A DNA stretch of 9,122 nucleotides, taken from positions 1 to 9,122 of the forward strand of contig ONVJ01000157.1 of assembly GCA_900321265.1 (NCBI GenBank). Direction: 5' to 3'. The notes below the pieces were generated by a model. It saw only the letters and a list, made by a program, of their open reading frames with translations. It ran no database searches and was not told the origin of the DNA. Source of the DNA: an uncultured Eubacteriales bacterium. GTDB taxonomy: Bacteria; Bacillota; Clostridia; Oscillospirales; CAG-272. Shown piece by piece: positions 1 through 6,060 of the stretch. Numbering within the stretch: the stretch's first letter is position 1; each line of letters starts with the position of its first letter. A program made the position numbers and the translations under genes.

Positions 1-66
1 CAAAAAAACAGTCAGAAGGAACAAAACCAGGAAAAGAGATATGATCCTTTCAATAAACGGTTTCAT
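1..66 (-). CDS. 5' end of a membrane or exported protein, cut by the window edge
   Basis: The first 22 codons of a minus-strand gene are visible, starting with ATG at 66-64 and running off the left edge with no stop. The peptide starts MKPFIERIISLFLVLFLLTV: a short basic N-terminus (K2, R7) followed by about 14 strongly hydrophobic residues, which is typical of a signal peptide or first membrane helix. An AAGGGGGA Shine-Dalgarno-like stretch at 76-83 sits about 9 nt before the ATG, and a near-consensus sigma-A promoter lies 65-92 bp further upstream. The combination of promoter, ribosome site and signal sequence makes this a real gene start although it is too short for ORF lists. Its function cannot be told from what is visible. 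Confidence 0.72.
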   Translation of the reverse strand, partial: MKPFIERIISLFLVLFLLTVFL

Positions 67-110
67 AACAGAGTGTCCCCCTTGCCCTGAATCGGTTGAA
101 AAAACGATAG

Positions 111-140
111 ATTATAATACTCCTATGTTTATTATAATAC
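111..140. repeat. Short direct repeat ATTATAATAC, two copies
   Basis: The 10-mer ATTATAATAC occurs at 111-120 and 131-140, one 20-bp step apart. On the minus strand each copy contains a TATAAT hexamer, so the repeat may simply be two -10 elements (tandem promoters). About two helical turns separate the copies, which would also suit a regulator binding on one face of the DNA. The sequence is AT-rich and chance is possible. Confidence 0.4.
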
Positions 141-158
141 AAAAATAAAAAAAGTCAA
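131..158 (-). promoter_or_regulatory. Sigma-A promoter for the gene at the left edge
   Basis: On the minus strand TTGACT (158-153) and TATAAT (136-131) are separated by 16 bp of mostly T-rich sequence. This is a strong vegetative promoter pattern. The predicted start of transcription is near position 124, giving a leader of about 58 nt before the ATG at 66. A second perfect TATAAT lies at 116-111, exactly 20 bp downstream, but lacks a well-placed -35. The promoter sits just downstream of the terminator that closes the previous transcription unit, so the left-edge gene is an independent unit. Confidence 0.75.
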
Positions 159-206
159 CGAATATATTTCTTAATTTTGTTCAATTGGCTGTTGCCGGAA
201 CGTTGT

Positions 207-258
207 AAAAAAGCAATGACGCATCAAGCGTAATTTCACCTGCGCCCGGTGCGTCATT
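207..258 (-). terminator. Intrinsic terminator of the sigma/LRR operon
   Basis: On the minus strand a perfect 9-bp stem, AATGACGCA (258-250) with TGCGTCATT (223-215), is followed by GC and then six T (212-207). The loop is long (26 nt) and may hold extra pairing. The stem begins 28 nt after the TGA at 289-287. This placement fits a gene ending at 287, not at the amber codon 288 bp earlier, and supports the idea that the full reading frame once extended (or still extends) to 287. Confidence 0.82.
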
Positions 259-286
259 CTTTGCCTTTGCGGTTTTTTATCCGGCT

Positions 287-574
287 TCAGGGAATCCAGT
301 CGCGCAGAGAGGTGTCATAGACCAGATTTCCGTCTTTGAGTTTTAGAAAGAGCCTGCCGTCAGTTCCGTAAAACAATTCCGGCCCCGACTGAGAATCGGC
401 TTTTTCTTCCGAAGAAATCAGCCTTGCGGTGACCGATCCATCCTGCCGCAAAGTGCACACATAATAATCTCTTCTCAGCATGCTCAGACTATGCTGACAT
501 ACCAGAATGATATAGTCCTCGCCTTCCTTTTGAATACACGAGGCGTAAGCCGTTCCGCCGACTATACCGGTCAG
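287..574 (-). pseudogene. In-frame C-terminal continuation of the LRR protein beyond an amber codon
   Basis: This segment is in the same frame as the 828-codon gene that stops at TAG 577-575. It reads on for 95 sense codons, starting LTGIVGGTAYAS and ending with DTSLRDWIP before TGA at 289-287. It looks like protein: alternating hydrophobic and polar residues as in beta strands (EDYIILVCQ, RDYYVCTL), aromatic-rich, no second stop, and by eye a resemblance in rhythm to the stretch just before the amber codon (GITSAGGESNCSAVF against GIVGGTAYASCIQ). Joined to the upstream part it would make a 924-residue protein with the amber at position 829. An internal ATG at 481-479 could start a 64-residue product, but it has no Shine-Dalgarno site and would begin in mid-domain, so I do not call it a separate gene. 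Whether the amber is read through, is a mutation or is a base-call error is open. Confidence 0.72.
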
Positions 575-3061
575 CTACTCGCTCAGCGCACCGGTTTCAA
601 TAAACTCTCCGATTTCAAAATCAAATATTACCAGCAGCGGTTTTCTGTTGCCTGTCTCGACAAACACCGCGGAACAGTTGCTCTCCCCCCCTGCAGAAGT
701 TATTCCAAAGAAGCAGCCTTCCTGTCGTGGATATTCCACGCGTTTTCCGTCGGTAGATTCCGCAAAGATTTTATTATCTTCGCGGATCAGTCTGTTACAG
801 AGTATTTCCCATCCGGTATCTTTGCGGTCTCGGAAAAATTCAATGCGGTCAGGAAGCGCATACAGTATTTCCGTGTATTCAGGCGCGGTCTTGCCGCCCT
901 GCTTTTCAGGAACAAAAAACACCCTGTTTTTCATCACATAAAAGCGCCCGGAAAAAACGGGATCATCCGCTTTTCTTCTTTCCATGGGGCTTTGCATGAG
1001 ATCTTCCGGTGACAGCTTATCAAGCGCATATACGCCTACGCGTCCTTCGGAATCCCAACTGAAATATACCGGGATCTCTGTTTCACCTTGTCTGATCAAA
1101 CCGGCGTCTCGGAAAACTGTTCCGTATTCTTCGACAAAGACAGTCATTCCTCCGGTTTCCAACCGTCCCGTCCAAAAGATAATCGAACCGTCGGATGACG
1201 TCCATACGGCAAAGCTCTGGTCTGCCGGACCTGATCCGCCGTAACAGTCGAATCCGTACCGTTCAAGTATCATCCGGCGAATTTTCTCCGGAACAAACAC
1301 TCCCGCCGACTCAAATTCTTCTTTTGAAGAATGTATAACCAGCTCTTCAAGAGCCGGAAGATCCCCGAGCATCAGACCCTTCAATCCGCTGCCGAGCTCA
1401 ATTTTTCTTAAAACCGGGCAGCATTCAAAGGCATACGCTATCGTCTCCGTCCCGTGCAGCGAGACACTCTCAAGCGCCGTGCAGCCCGAAAAGCTGTCAT
1501 TCTGGAGCACTTTTGCGGTCAGATCTATATTTTTCAGAGAAGTGCACCAGCTGAACGCGGACACATATGTGACGAGAGAAGGGCTGCCGCCGGTCAGAGA
1601 AGTCAGCGATGTACATCCTGCGAATGCGTAAATTCCCAGAGATCTGACTCCGGACGGAATTTCCGCTGTCCCGGAAAGTTCGGAATTGACCCTCTCAAGC
1701 AGGGTGCAGTTCGCAAATGCTCCCGCGCCGATCTCTCTCACAGACTCCGGTATCGTTACCGAAACAATATCGCTGTACTCGAAAGCCCCTGCGCCGATGC
1801 CGGAGACTTTAACCCCGTTGATCTTTTCGGGAATCGCGATTTCGGTTTCCGTTCCTTTATATCCGGTTATAACCACCGATGTGAGACTTGAATGATATGT
1901 AAAATCCTCGTATACCGGCTCCGTGATCTGTGAGTAATACCGGACTTTAAAACAGTATTCGACATCATACGAGAAATTCCCGACGTTATTACGCACATCA
2001 AGTATCAGAAAGTAATCTCCTTCTCCGGGGAAAACAGGCTCTGCGGCGTTTTCGTACATAACTTCCCCGCCCGTGGTGTAAAGAGAACAGGAAAGAACGC
2101 CACGCATCGAGAACGCGGAGACATCCGGGGGCGTCGATACGCTTATCTCGACGGCGTTCTCAAACAGACCTTCGCGGTCCGCAAAAGCGGTGCCGCCTCC
2201 GTTCGAAAATGAAGCGATCCTCGACGTCACCGCAAGAACGGCGCCGAAGTCTGTCTGTATTCCCGGACTTGCTCTTCCTTCAATACGTGAAAGCGGTCGG
2301 GAGACCGGTTCGGTCTGCATTATCGACATTCCGCCTGTTATTCTGAAAGAGTACTCTGAGACGCCGTCATCGACAACGATCGTGCGTCCGTCAAAAGAAT
2401 AAGTGGCGTTCGTCAGAAATACTTCGTTCGGTCTCAGTATCTGAGCGATCCCGCTGCCCGAAAAATAGATTGCAAATTCCTTAGGTTCACCCGATGCAGT
2501 TTCGCCGGAATCCGCCCATAGACCGCTGATGACAGAAGCGGCGAAACCTACTGGAAACACATCCGATCTTGAGGTGAAGACCGCCCTTTCTCCGCTGTCA
2601 GGGACCAGACGGTCTTCCTCTACGGTATAAACCTTTTCCTCCCCTGAAGAGGCGGAAAGAAGAAGCATGGAATCGCTCAGTTCATATCTGCCGGTCTCGC
2701 CGCCGCTCTCGGCATTTCCCATCTCGATATGCTCATAGGAAAAATCGGAATAGAGACAGAGGACCGCGCATCCGTCGGATGACAGCCAGAAACCGGTAAC
2801 TTCATACGCCTGAGCCACAGAAGAGATATCTCCGGAAGGAATAGTGCCGCTTCCCGCTTCGGTATCATCCGGAACGCCGGGCACCTGCCTTCGGGCAATT
2901 AAGACAGCCACGGCGGTTAGAGCGGCAACCGTAAACAATATCGCGGCGACGACAGCGACATAGCGCAAGATCCGCCTGCGCCGAGGTGTCGTGCAGGCGT
3001 ATTCGTTAATTAAGCTTTCATCAAGCCTGTTCATCGCGGACAGGAAAATATCGGTCTTCAC
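575..3061 (-). CDS. Membrane-anchored BspA-type leucine-rich-repeat protein, probable ECF sigma regulator; ends at an in-frame amber
   Basis: The product is 828 residues to the TAG at 577-575. A cytoplasmic tail of about 30 residues (LDESLINEY at 13-21, then PRRRR at 26-30) leads into one membrane helix (about 33-56), with the rest outside the cell. Residues 87-165 and about 177-245 look like two lipocalin-like beta domains (GFWLSSDG; GRYELSD; YSFDGRTIVV). Residues about 388-578 are LRR_5/BspA repeats with AF..C..L units (GAFANCTLLE, YAFAGCTSLT, DSFSGCTALE). Residues 615-828 are beta-rich and unrecognised. The start is GTG at 3061-3059, which overlaps the sigma gene's TGA as GTGA; AGGAGG lies about 12 nt upstream inside the sigma gene. 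Coupled translation with an ECF sigma gene, together with the tail-helix-ectodomain layout, suggests an anti-sigma or sensor role; this is inference, as no ZAS zinc motif is seen. BspA repeats usually bind host or matrix proteins or other surface ligands. Confidence 0.8.
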   Translation of the reverse strand: MKTDIFLSAMNRLDESLINEYACTTPRRRRILRYVAVVAAILFTVAALTAVAVLIARRQVPGVPDDTEAGSGTIPSGDISSVAQAYEVTGFWLSSDGCAVLCLYSDFSYEHIEMGNAESGGETGRYELSDSMLLLSASSGEEKVYTVEEDRLVPDSGERAVFTSRSDVFPVGFAASVISGLWADSGETASGEPKEFAIYFSGSGIAQILRPNEVFLTNATYSFDGRTIVVDDGVSEYSFRITGGMSIMQTEPVSRPLSRIEGRASPGIQTDFGAVLAVTSRIASFSNGGGTAFADREGLFENAVEISVSTPPDVSAFSMRGVLSCSLYTTGGEVMYENAAEPVFPGEGDYFLILDVRNNVGNFSYDVEYCFKVRYYSQITEPVYEDFTYHSSLTSVVITGYKGTETEIAIPEKINGVKVSGIGAGAFEYSDIVSVTIPESVREIGAGAFANCTLLERVNSELSGTAEIPSGVRSLGIYAFAGCTSLTSLTGGSPSLVTYVSAFSWCTSLKNIDLTAKVLQNDSFSGCTALESVSLHGTETIAYAFECCPVLRKIELGSGLKGLMLGDLPALEELVIHSSKEEFESAGVFVPEKIRRMILERYGFDCYGGSGPADQSFAVWTSSDGSIIFWTGRLETGGMTVFVEEYGTVFRDAGLIRQGETEIPVYFSWDSEGRVGVYALDKLSPEDLMQSPMERRKADDPVFSGRFYVMKNRVFFVPEKQGGKTAPEYTEILYALPDRIEFFRDRKDTGWEILCNRLIREDNKIFAESTDGKRVEYPRQEGCFFGITSAGGESNCSAVFVETGNRKPLLVIFDFEIGEFIETGALSE

Positions 3062-3606
3062 AGCGATCTTTTCTCCTCCTCAAGGATTTTTCTCAGTTTT
3101 TTCCTGAGTCTGAAAAGGATAAGGTTGACACGTTTTTCTGAAGTTCCGAGTTTCAAGGCAATTTTCGCGGAAGGCTCAAAAAAATAATACTTTCCAACAA
3201 AAGCCTTTCTTTGTTCTGTGCTGACGCCCGAAAGGAACTTTTCGATAATCCCGTAAAGACGGTCGGCATCGATATCTTGTTCATCGGCAATGACATCCCC
3301 GATCTCTGACAGTGATACTGTCATACTGTTGGCCATACGCTTATCCCTTCCTGCCATCTTAAGCTTCTCGAGCGCTCGATTTCGAACGATCACAGAAAGC
3401 CATCCGCCGAGATTGTCCGGCCTCTGAGGAGGTATTCTCTTCCAGGCCTCTATCAATGCGTCGTCAAGACATTCCTCGCATTCCGTCTCATCTGACAGAA
3501 TGTTCGATGCCGTTCTGAACAGATATTTCCCATAAGTTGATCTGATATCGGAGAGAGCGCTTTCATCTCTGGACAACAATTTGTCCATGATCTTATCATC
3601 TTTCAT
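3058..3606 (-). CDS. RNA polymerase sigma factor, ECF (sigma-70) family
   Basis: This 182-residue protein has the usual length and two-domain plan of extracytoplasmic-function sigma factors, which direct RNA polymerase to a small regulon. Region 2 covers about residues 15-85, with the typical core-binding and -10-reading helix (ECEECLDDALIEAWKRI, 42-58) followed by a conserved W69 and the RNRALEKLK stretch (75-83). A linker (about 90-117) leads to region 4 (about 118-174), a helix-turn-helix that reads the -35 element: STEQRKAFVGKYYF (129-142), then IALKLGTSEKRVNLILFRLRK. The ATG at 3606-3604 is preceded by GGGAGGGGG about 5-13 nt upstream, a strong ribosome site. The gene ends in a GTGA overlap with the membrane LRR protein, as in many sigma/anti-sigma pairs. 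A possible ECF-type promoter upstream suggests autoregulation. Specific signal and targets are unknown. Confidence 0.92.
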   Translation of the reverse strand: MKDDKIMDKLLSRDESALSDIRSTYGKYLFRTASNILSDETECEECLDDALIEAWKRIPPQRPDNLGGWLSVIVRNRALEKLKMAGRDKRMANSMTVSLSEIGDVIADEQDIDADRLYGIIEKFLSGVSTEQRKAFVGKYYFFEPSAKIALKLGTSEKRVNLILFRLRKKLRKILEEEKRSL

Positions 3607-3631
3607 GAAATCCCCCTCCCTTCACTGCTTA

Positions 3632-3659
3632 TAGACTGTGTTTTAGCCGCAATATTTCA
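3632..3659 (-). promoter_or_regulatory. Possible ECF-type promoter of the sigma/LRR operon
   Basis: On the minus strand TGAAAT (3659-3654) is followed after 16 bp by AGTCTA (3637-3632). This is close to the TGAAAC-N16-CGTCTA type promoters used by several Firmicutes ECF sigma factors, with one mismatch in each box. Transcription would begin near 3625, leaving a leader of about 19 nt that carries the sigma gene's GGGAGGGGG ribosome site. If right, the sigma factor drives its own operon. No convincing sigma-A pair with normal spacing was seen in 3607-3716; the rest of that gap is AT-rich and no clear terminator for the glycosidase gene is visible there. Confidence 0.38.
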
Positions 3660-3716
3660 TTTTTTCGATTAATTTTTTTTAAACCCTTCGTATACGCTTT
3701 CCTGATTTCTACGGTC

Positions 3717-5726
3717 TCATCCTATTCTTCTTTTTCTCTTTCCGAGCTCAGACGCTGCGGCGCAGGCCGCGGCGGCGGGCAGGACGGCAAGCGCGGCACA
3801 GGCCGAAAAGCTTCTGCAGCCGCCGGCAGGTCCGGCGCCGGAGTCCGTGGATGTCTCCTCCGAAGATACGGGAGCGCCGGTCGTTTCCTCCTGCCTGATC
3901 AGCGCGGCGGCAGCCGCCTCGGCCTCTTCGGCGGTCCTGTAAAAACCGATGTGGTCGATCAGCGTTCCCTCGCCGATGTTCCCCCGATCGGTATATTCGT
4001 TGACGTTGAGCTCGATGCCGTGTATCGAGCCGGTCCATTTGGATGCCTTCGAGAGATCGACCGTCTGCGTGACGTATCCCTCCGCGTCGGGCTCGCCGGC
4101 CGAATAGTCAAGCACCCTCAGAAAATCGTCGGAGGGCTTGTAGACCGCCCCGACGGCGAAATAGAGCCCGAGATTGTATTTTTCCTCTCTCGTCCAGTCT
4201 GGCCTGTATCTCACCACGATATATTTGTAATCGTCGGTGGACAGCCCGCTGACGCCGAAAAAGACGTGCTGGTTGCGCTCGCCCGTATTCTCGATAAAGA
4301 GAGCGCCGTCACGCAGCGAGACCTCGGCTCTGACTTTGTCGGTTATGAGCGAAAGCTCGCTCTCGCTGTCGAAGCCGTATTCCGCCTTCCCGTAAAACTC
4401 GCCGGCAAGGCTCTTTTCGGGGCCGGCAGACAGCACCACGGTGTTGACGACCGATCTCTCCGAGCCGTCGCTCGGGCGGTTGACGATCCTGAAGCCGCTG
4501 TCCTCCTTCTGCACCATCGTCGCGCTTCCGCCGCCGTCGAGTATGAAGGCGGTGGCGATGCCGAGCGTCCTGCAGATGTCGTCGAGGTCGCCTATCTTTA
4601 TTCCGACGCTGTATCCGCTCTGTCTGCCGTCGTTGCAGAGCATTATGACCTTTCCGGTGTTCGTAAGGCCGAGCACCGTCATCGGGTAGTTGGTCGAATT
4701 CGAGTTGCCGGTGCTCTTTCCGTCGATGATGACCGGGATGTGTCCGCCTACGGCGTTCCTCATCCGCTGCCAGATCGAGTCGTTCCCGAGGGCGTCGGTG
4801 ACGGTGATCTTCACGGTTATCTCGTCGCCGGCGGCGATGCCTTCAAGCAGTTTTACCTTGCTTCCTCTCGCAGTCAGAACGAGTCTGTTCTCGGCGAAGG
4901 CGGCCCTCTCTCCGCCCGGCTGTGTTATCGATGTCACCTTTCCTTTGATCACCTCGCCGTGCCTTACGGTATAGGGATCGCAGTCGATTATGATCTCATA
5001 CGCATCGTCGAGGGCGTAGTTCTTCGACGCAGCCTTGTCGGAGTAGATGATGAGCGCGTCGTTCGCCGGCAGACGGTTGAGTCCGTCCGCCTTGACCGTC
5101 TTCGAGGGCGTCTCGATCTCGATGCCGACCAGCGGCCTGCCAAGCACGGCGACGCCGTCGTCGGTGATGCCGAAGGCGTAGAAATCCCCCTCATAGGGAG
5201 TCTCCTCCTTTATCTGCGCCGAGCTCCAGATCTCTCCGTCGTACATATTGAAGCCGCGGGTGACGGTATATGTCTTCGTCGTCACCGGATCTGTGTAGCC
5301 CTTGTAGGAGCTGCCGTTGTTCCTCGAGTGCGCCTCGGTCATCCAGAGGTCGCCGTTGACGGCGCAGATGACGCTCCGGTCGGCCCGTTCGTCGAAGGCG
5401 GCCGCCTGAGTCGTCACCTTTTTCAGGTTGTTCGCGTAGCTGCCGCCCGGGAGGACGTCGAAGTAGAGATCGGGCTGTGCCGGATCGAACTCGACGACGG
5501 TAAAGTCCTGCTGGCCGAATTTCGAGCCGCTGCCCAGCGTAAAATGCGTGCTTATGACGCCGGGATATATCTCTTTGCTCTCCCTCGAGGTCTCTCCGTC
5601 GATCTTCGTCTCTGAAAGCGACGTCGACACCGCTCCGATCAGGAGACATACCGGCATGAGGAGCGCCGCGACGAGGACGGAAAGCGCGGCGCGCAGCGCG
5701 CGCCCGCATATTGTTCTGAATTTCAA
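3717..5726 (-). CDS. Exported phosphodiester glycosidase (NAGPA/DUF2233) family protein with C-terminal anchor
   Basis: This 669-residue protein belongs to the family of NAGPA, the enzyme that uncovers mannose 6-phosphate by removing GlcNAc from a phosphodiester; bacterial members are exported and are thought to act on sugar-phosphodiester linkages in the envelope or in glycans. A signal peptide is clear (about 1-35, basic start then a long hydrophobic run). The catalytic domain spans about 55-435: CAVNGDLWM (121-129, the family's NG-aromatic site), NDGRQSGYSVGIKIGDL (365-381), the hallmark DGGGSATM (397-404) and NRPSDGSERSVVN (416-428). Residues about 448-598 look like a beta-sandwich accessory domain. 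The end is a Thr/Ser/Glu-rich linker, GGCRSF (635-640), a hydrophobic segment and KRKRR: a membrane or cell-wall anchor without LPxTG. Start is TTG at 5726-5724, chosen for GGGAGG 8 nt upstream. It follows a terminator closely and is much more GC-rich than the sigma/LRR genes below it. Substrate is unknown. Confidence 0.87.
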   Translation of the reverse strand: MKFRTICGRALRAALSVLVAALLMPVCLLIGAVSTSLSETKIDGETSRESKEIYPGVISTHFTLGSGSKFGQQDFTVVEFDPAQPDLYFDVLPGGSYANNLKKVTTQAAAFDERADRSVICAVNGDLWMTEAHSRNNGSSYKGYTDPVTTKTYTVTRGFNMYDGEIWSSAQIKEETPYEGDFYAFGITDDGVAVLGRPLVGIEIETPSKTVKADGLNRLPANDALIIYSDKAASKNYALDDAYEIIIDCDPYTVRHGEVIKGKVTSITQPGGERAAFAENRLVLTARGSKVKLLEGIAAGDEITVKITVTDALGNDSIWQRMRNAVGGHIPVIIDGKSTGNSNSTNYPMTVLGLTNTGKVIMLCNDGRQSGYSVGIKIGDLDDICRTLGIATAFILDGGGSATMVQKEDSGFRIVNRPSDGSERSVVNTVVLSAGPEKSLAGEFYGKAEYGFDSESELSLITDKVRAEVSLRDGALFIENTGERNQHVFFGVSGLSTDDYKYIVVRYRPDWTREEKYNLGLYFAVGAVYKPSDDFLRVLDYSAGEPDAEGYVTQTVDLSKASKWTGSIHGIELNVNEYTDRGNIGEGTLIDHIGFYRTAEEAEAAAAALIRQEETTGAPVSSEETSTDSGAGPAGGCRSFSACAALAVLPAAAACAAASELGKRKRRIG

Positions 5727-5747
5727 GGTCGTATCCTCCCGACAGTT

Positions 5748-5797
5748 AAAAAACGGAGGGCGAAAAAAGCATGATCCTTTTCCGCGCCTCCTTTTTT
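5748..5797. terminator. Bidirectional intrinsic terminator ending the transketolase operon
   Basis: A long inverted repeat spans 5755-5791. On the minus strand GGAGG, a bulged C and GCGGAAAAGG pair with CTTTTTTCGCCCTCC around a loop of about 6 nt (two G-T pairs). Six T follow on the minus strand (5753-5748, after one G), and six T follow the stem on the plus strand (5792-5797), so the element could stop transcription both ways. It starts 7 nt after the stop of the CxxC protein gene and its T tract ends 21 nt before the TTG of the glycosidase gene. A second small palindrome, AAGGCCTCAGGCCTT (5798-5812), abuts it and contains the upstream gene's stop codon. Confidence 0.85.
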
Positions 5798-5803
5798 AAG
5801 GCC

Positions 5804-6028
5804 TCAGGCCTTCTTTTTGCTGTCTTCTTCTTTCTTCCCGAGATACTCGTTTATCGCAGCTATGAGCTCTTCGGCGTCTGTGCCGTGGACGGCGCAGGCC
5901 TCCTCGATCGACTCGCCGCGGGATACCGGGCAGCCGAGGCAGTGCATGCCTATGGCGAGGAAGAACTGAGCGACTTCGGGCTCATAGTCGAGAAGATCGC
6001 CGATGACGGTCTCTTTTGTGGCAATCAT
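5804..6028 (-). CDS. DUF1858 / hybrid-cluster-protein-associated CxxC redox-type protein
   Basis: This 74-residue protein matches the small DUF1858 domain family (TIGR03980-like, named for its frequent association with hybrid cluster proteins in anaerobes). The family pattern is plain: TKETVIGDLLDYEPEVAQFF, then GMHCLGC (C30 and C33, the putative redox disulfide or metal-binding pair), and EEACAVHGTDAEELIAAIN, followed by a charged tail KKEEDSKKKA. Family members are short cytoplasmic helical proteins of uncertain biochemical role. I start at the ATG 6028-6026 because the family homology begins there; an upstream ATG at 6064 (12 residues longer, ATGA overlap with the preceding stop) has no good ribosome site, while AGGAAAAGAGAAAAG precedes 6028. 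It is the last gene of the transketolase operon, before a strong terminator. No hybrid cluster protein gene is in the window. Confidence 0.85.
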   Translation of the reverse strand: MIATKETVIGDLLDYEPEVAQFFLAIGMHCLGCPVSRGESIEEACAVHGTDAEELIAAINEYLGKKEEDSKKKA

Positions 6029-6060
6029 TTTTTTCTTTTCTCTTTTCCTGAATAAGTGTA

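Noticed and set aside
491..1012. Plus-strand open frame of 173 codons opposite the end of the LRR gene
   Set aside because: It covers the amber region, so I considered it as an alternative gene, but its peptide has no domain character. The minus frame carries protein-like sequence on both sides of the stop and is followed by a matching terminator.
3660..3716. Terminator after the glycosidase gene, around CGTATACG and a run of A/T
   Set aside because: The only stem is a short self-complementary CGTATACG, and on the minus strand the run that follows is A, not T.
3951..5615. Long plus-strand open frame of 554 codons opposite the glycosidase gene
   Set aside because: It lies wholly antisense to a gene with clear family motifs and signal peptide. 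Its translation is low-complexity, rich in V, D, R, A and G, as expected from the complement of GC-rich codons, and shows no domain.
5798..5812. Palindrome AAGGCCTCAGGCCTT followed on the plus strand by CTTTTTGC, as a separate terminator
   Set aside because: No plus-strand gene leads into it, and on the minus strand the stem is followed by A residues, not T. It is better seen as a neighbour of the main terminator.
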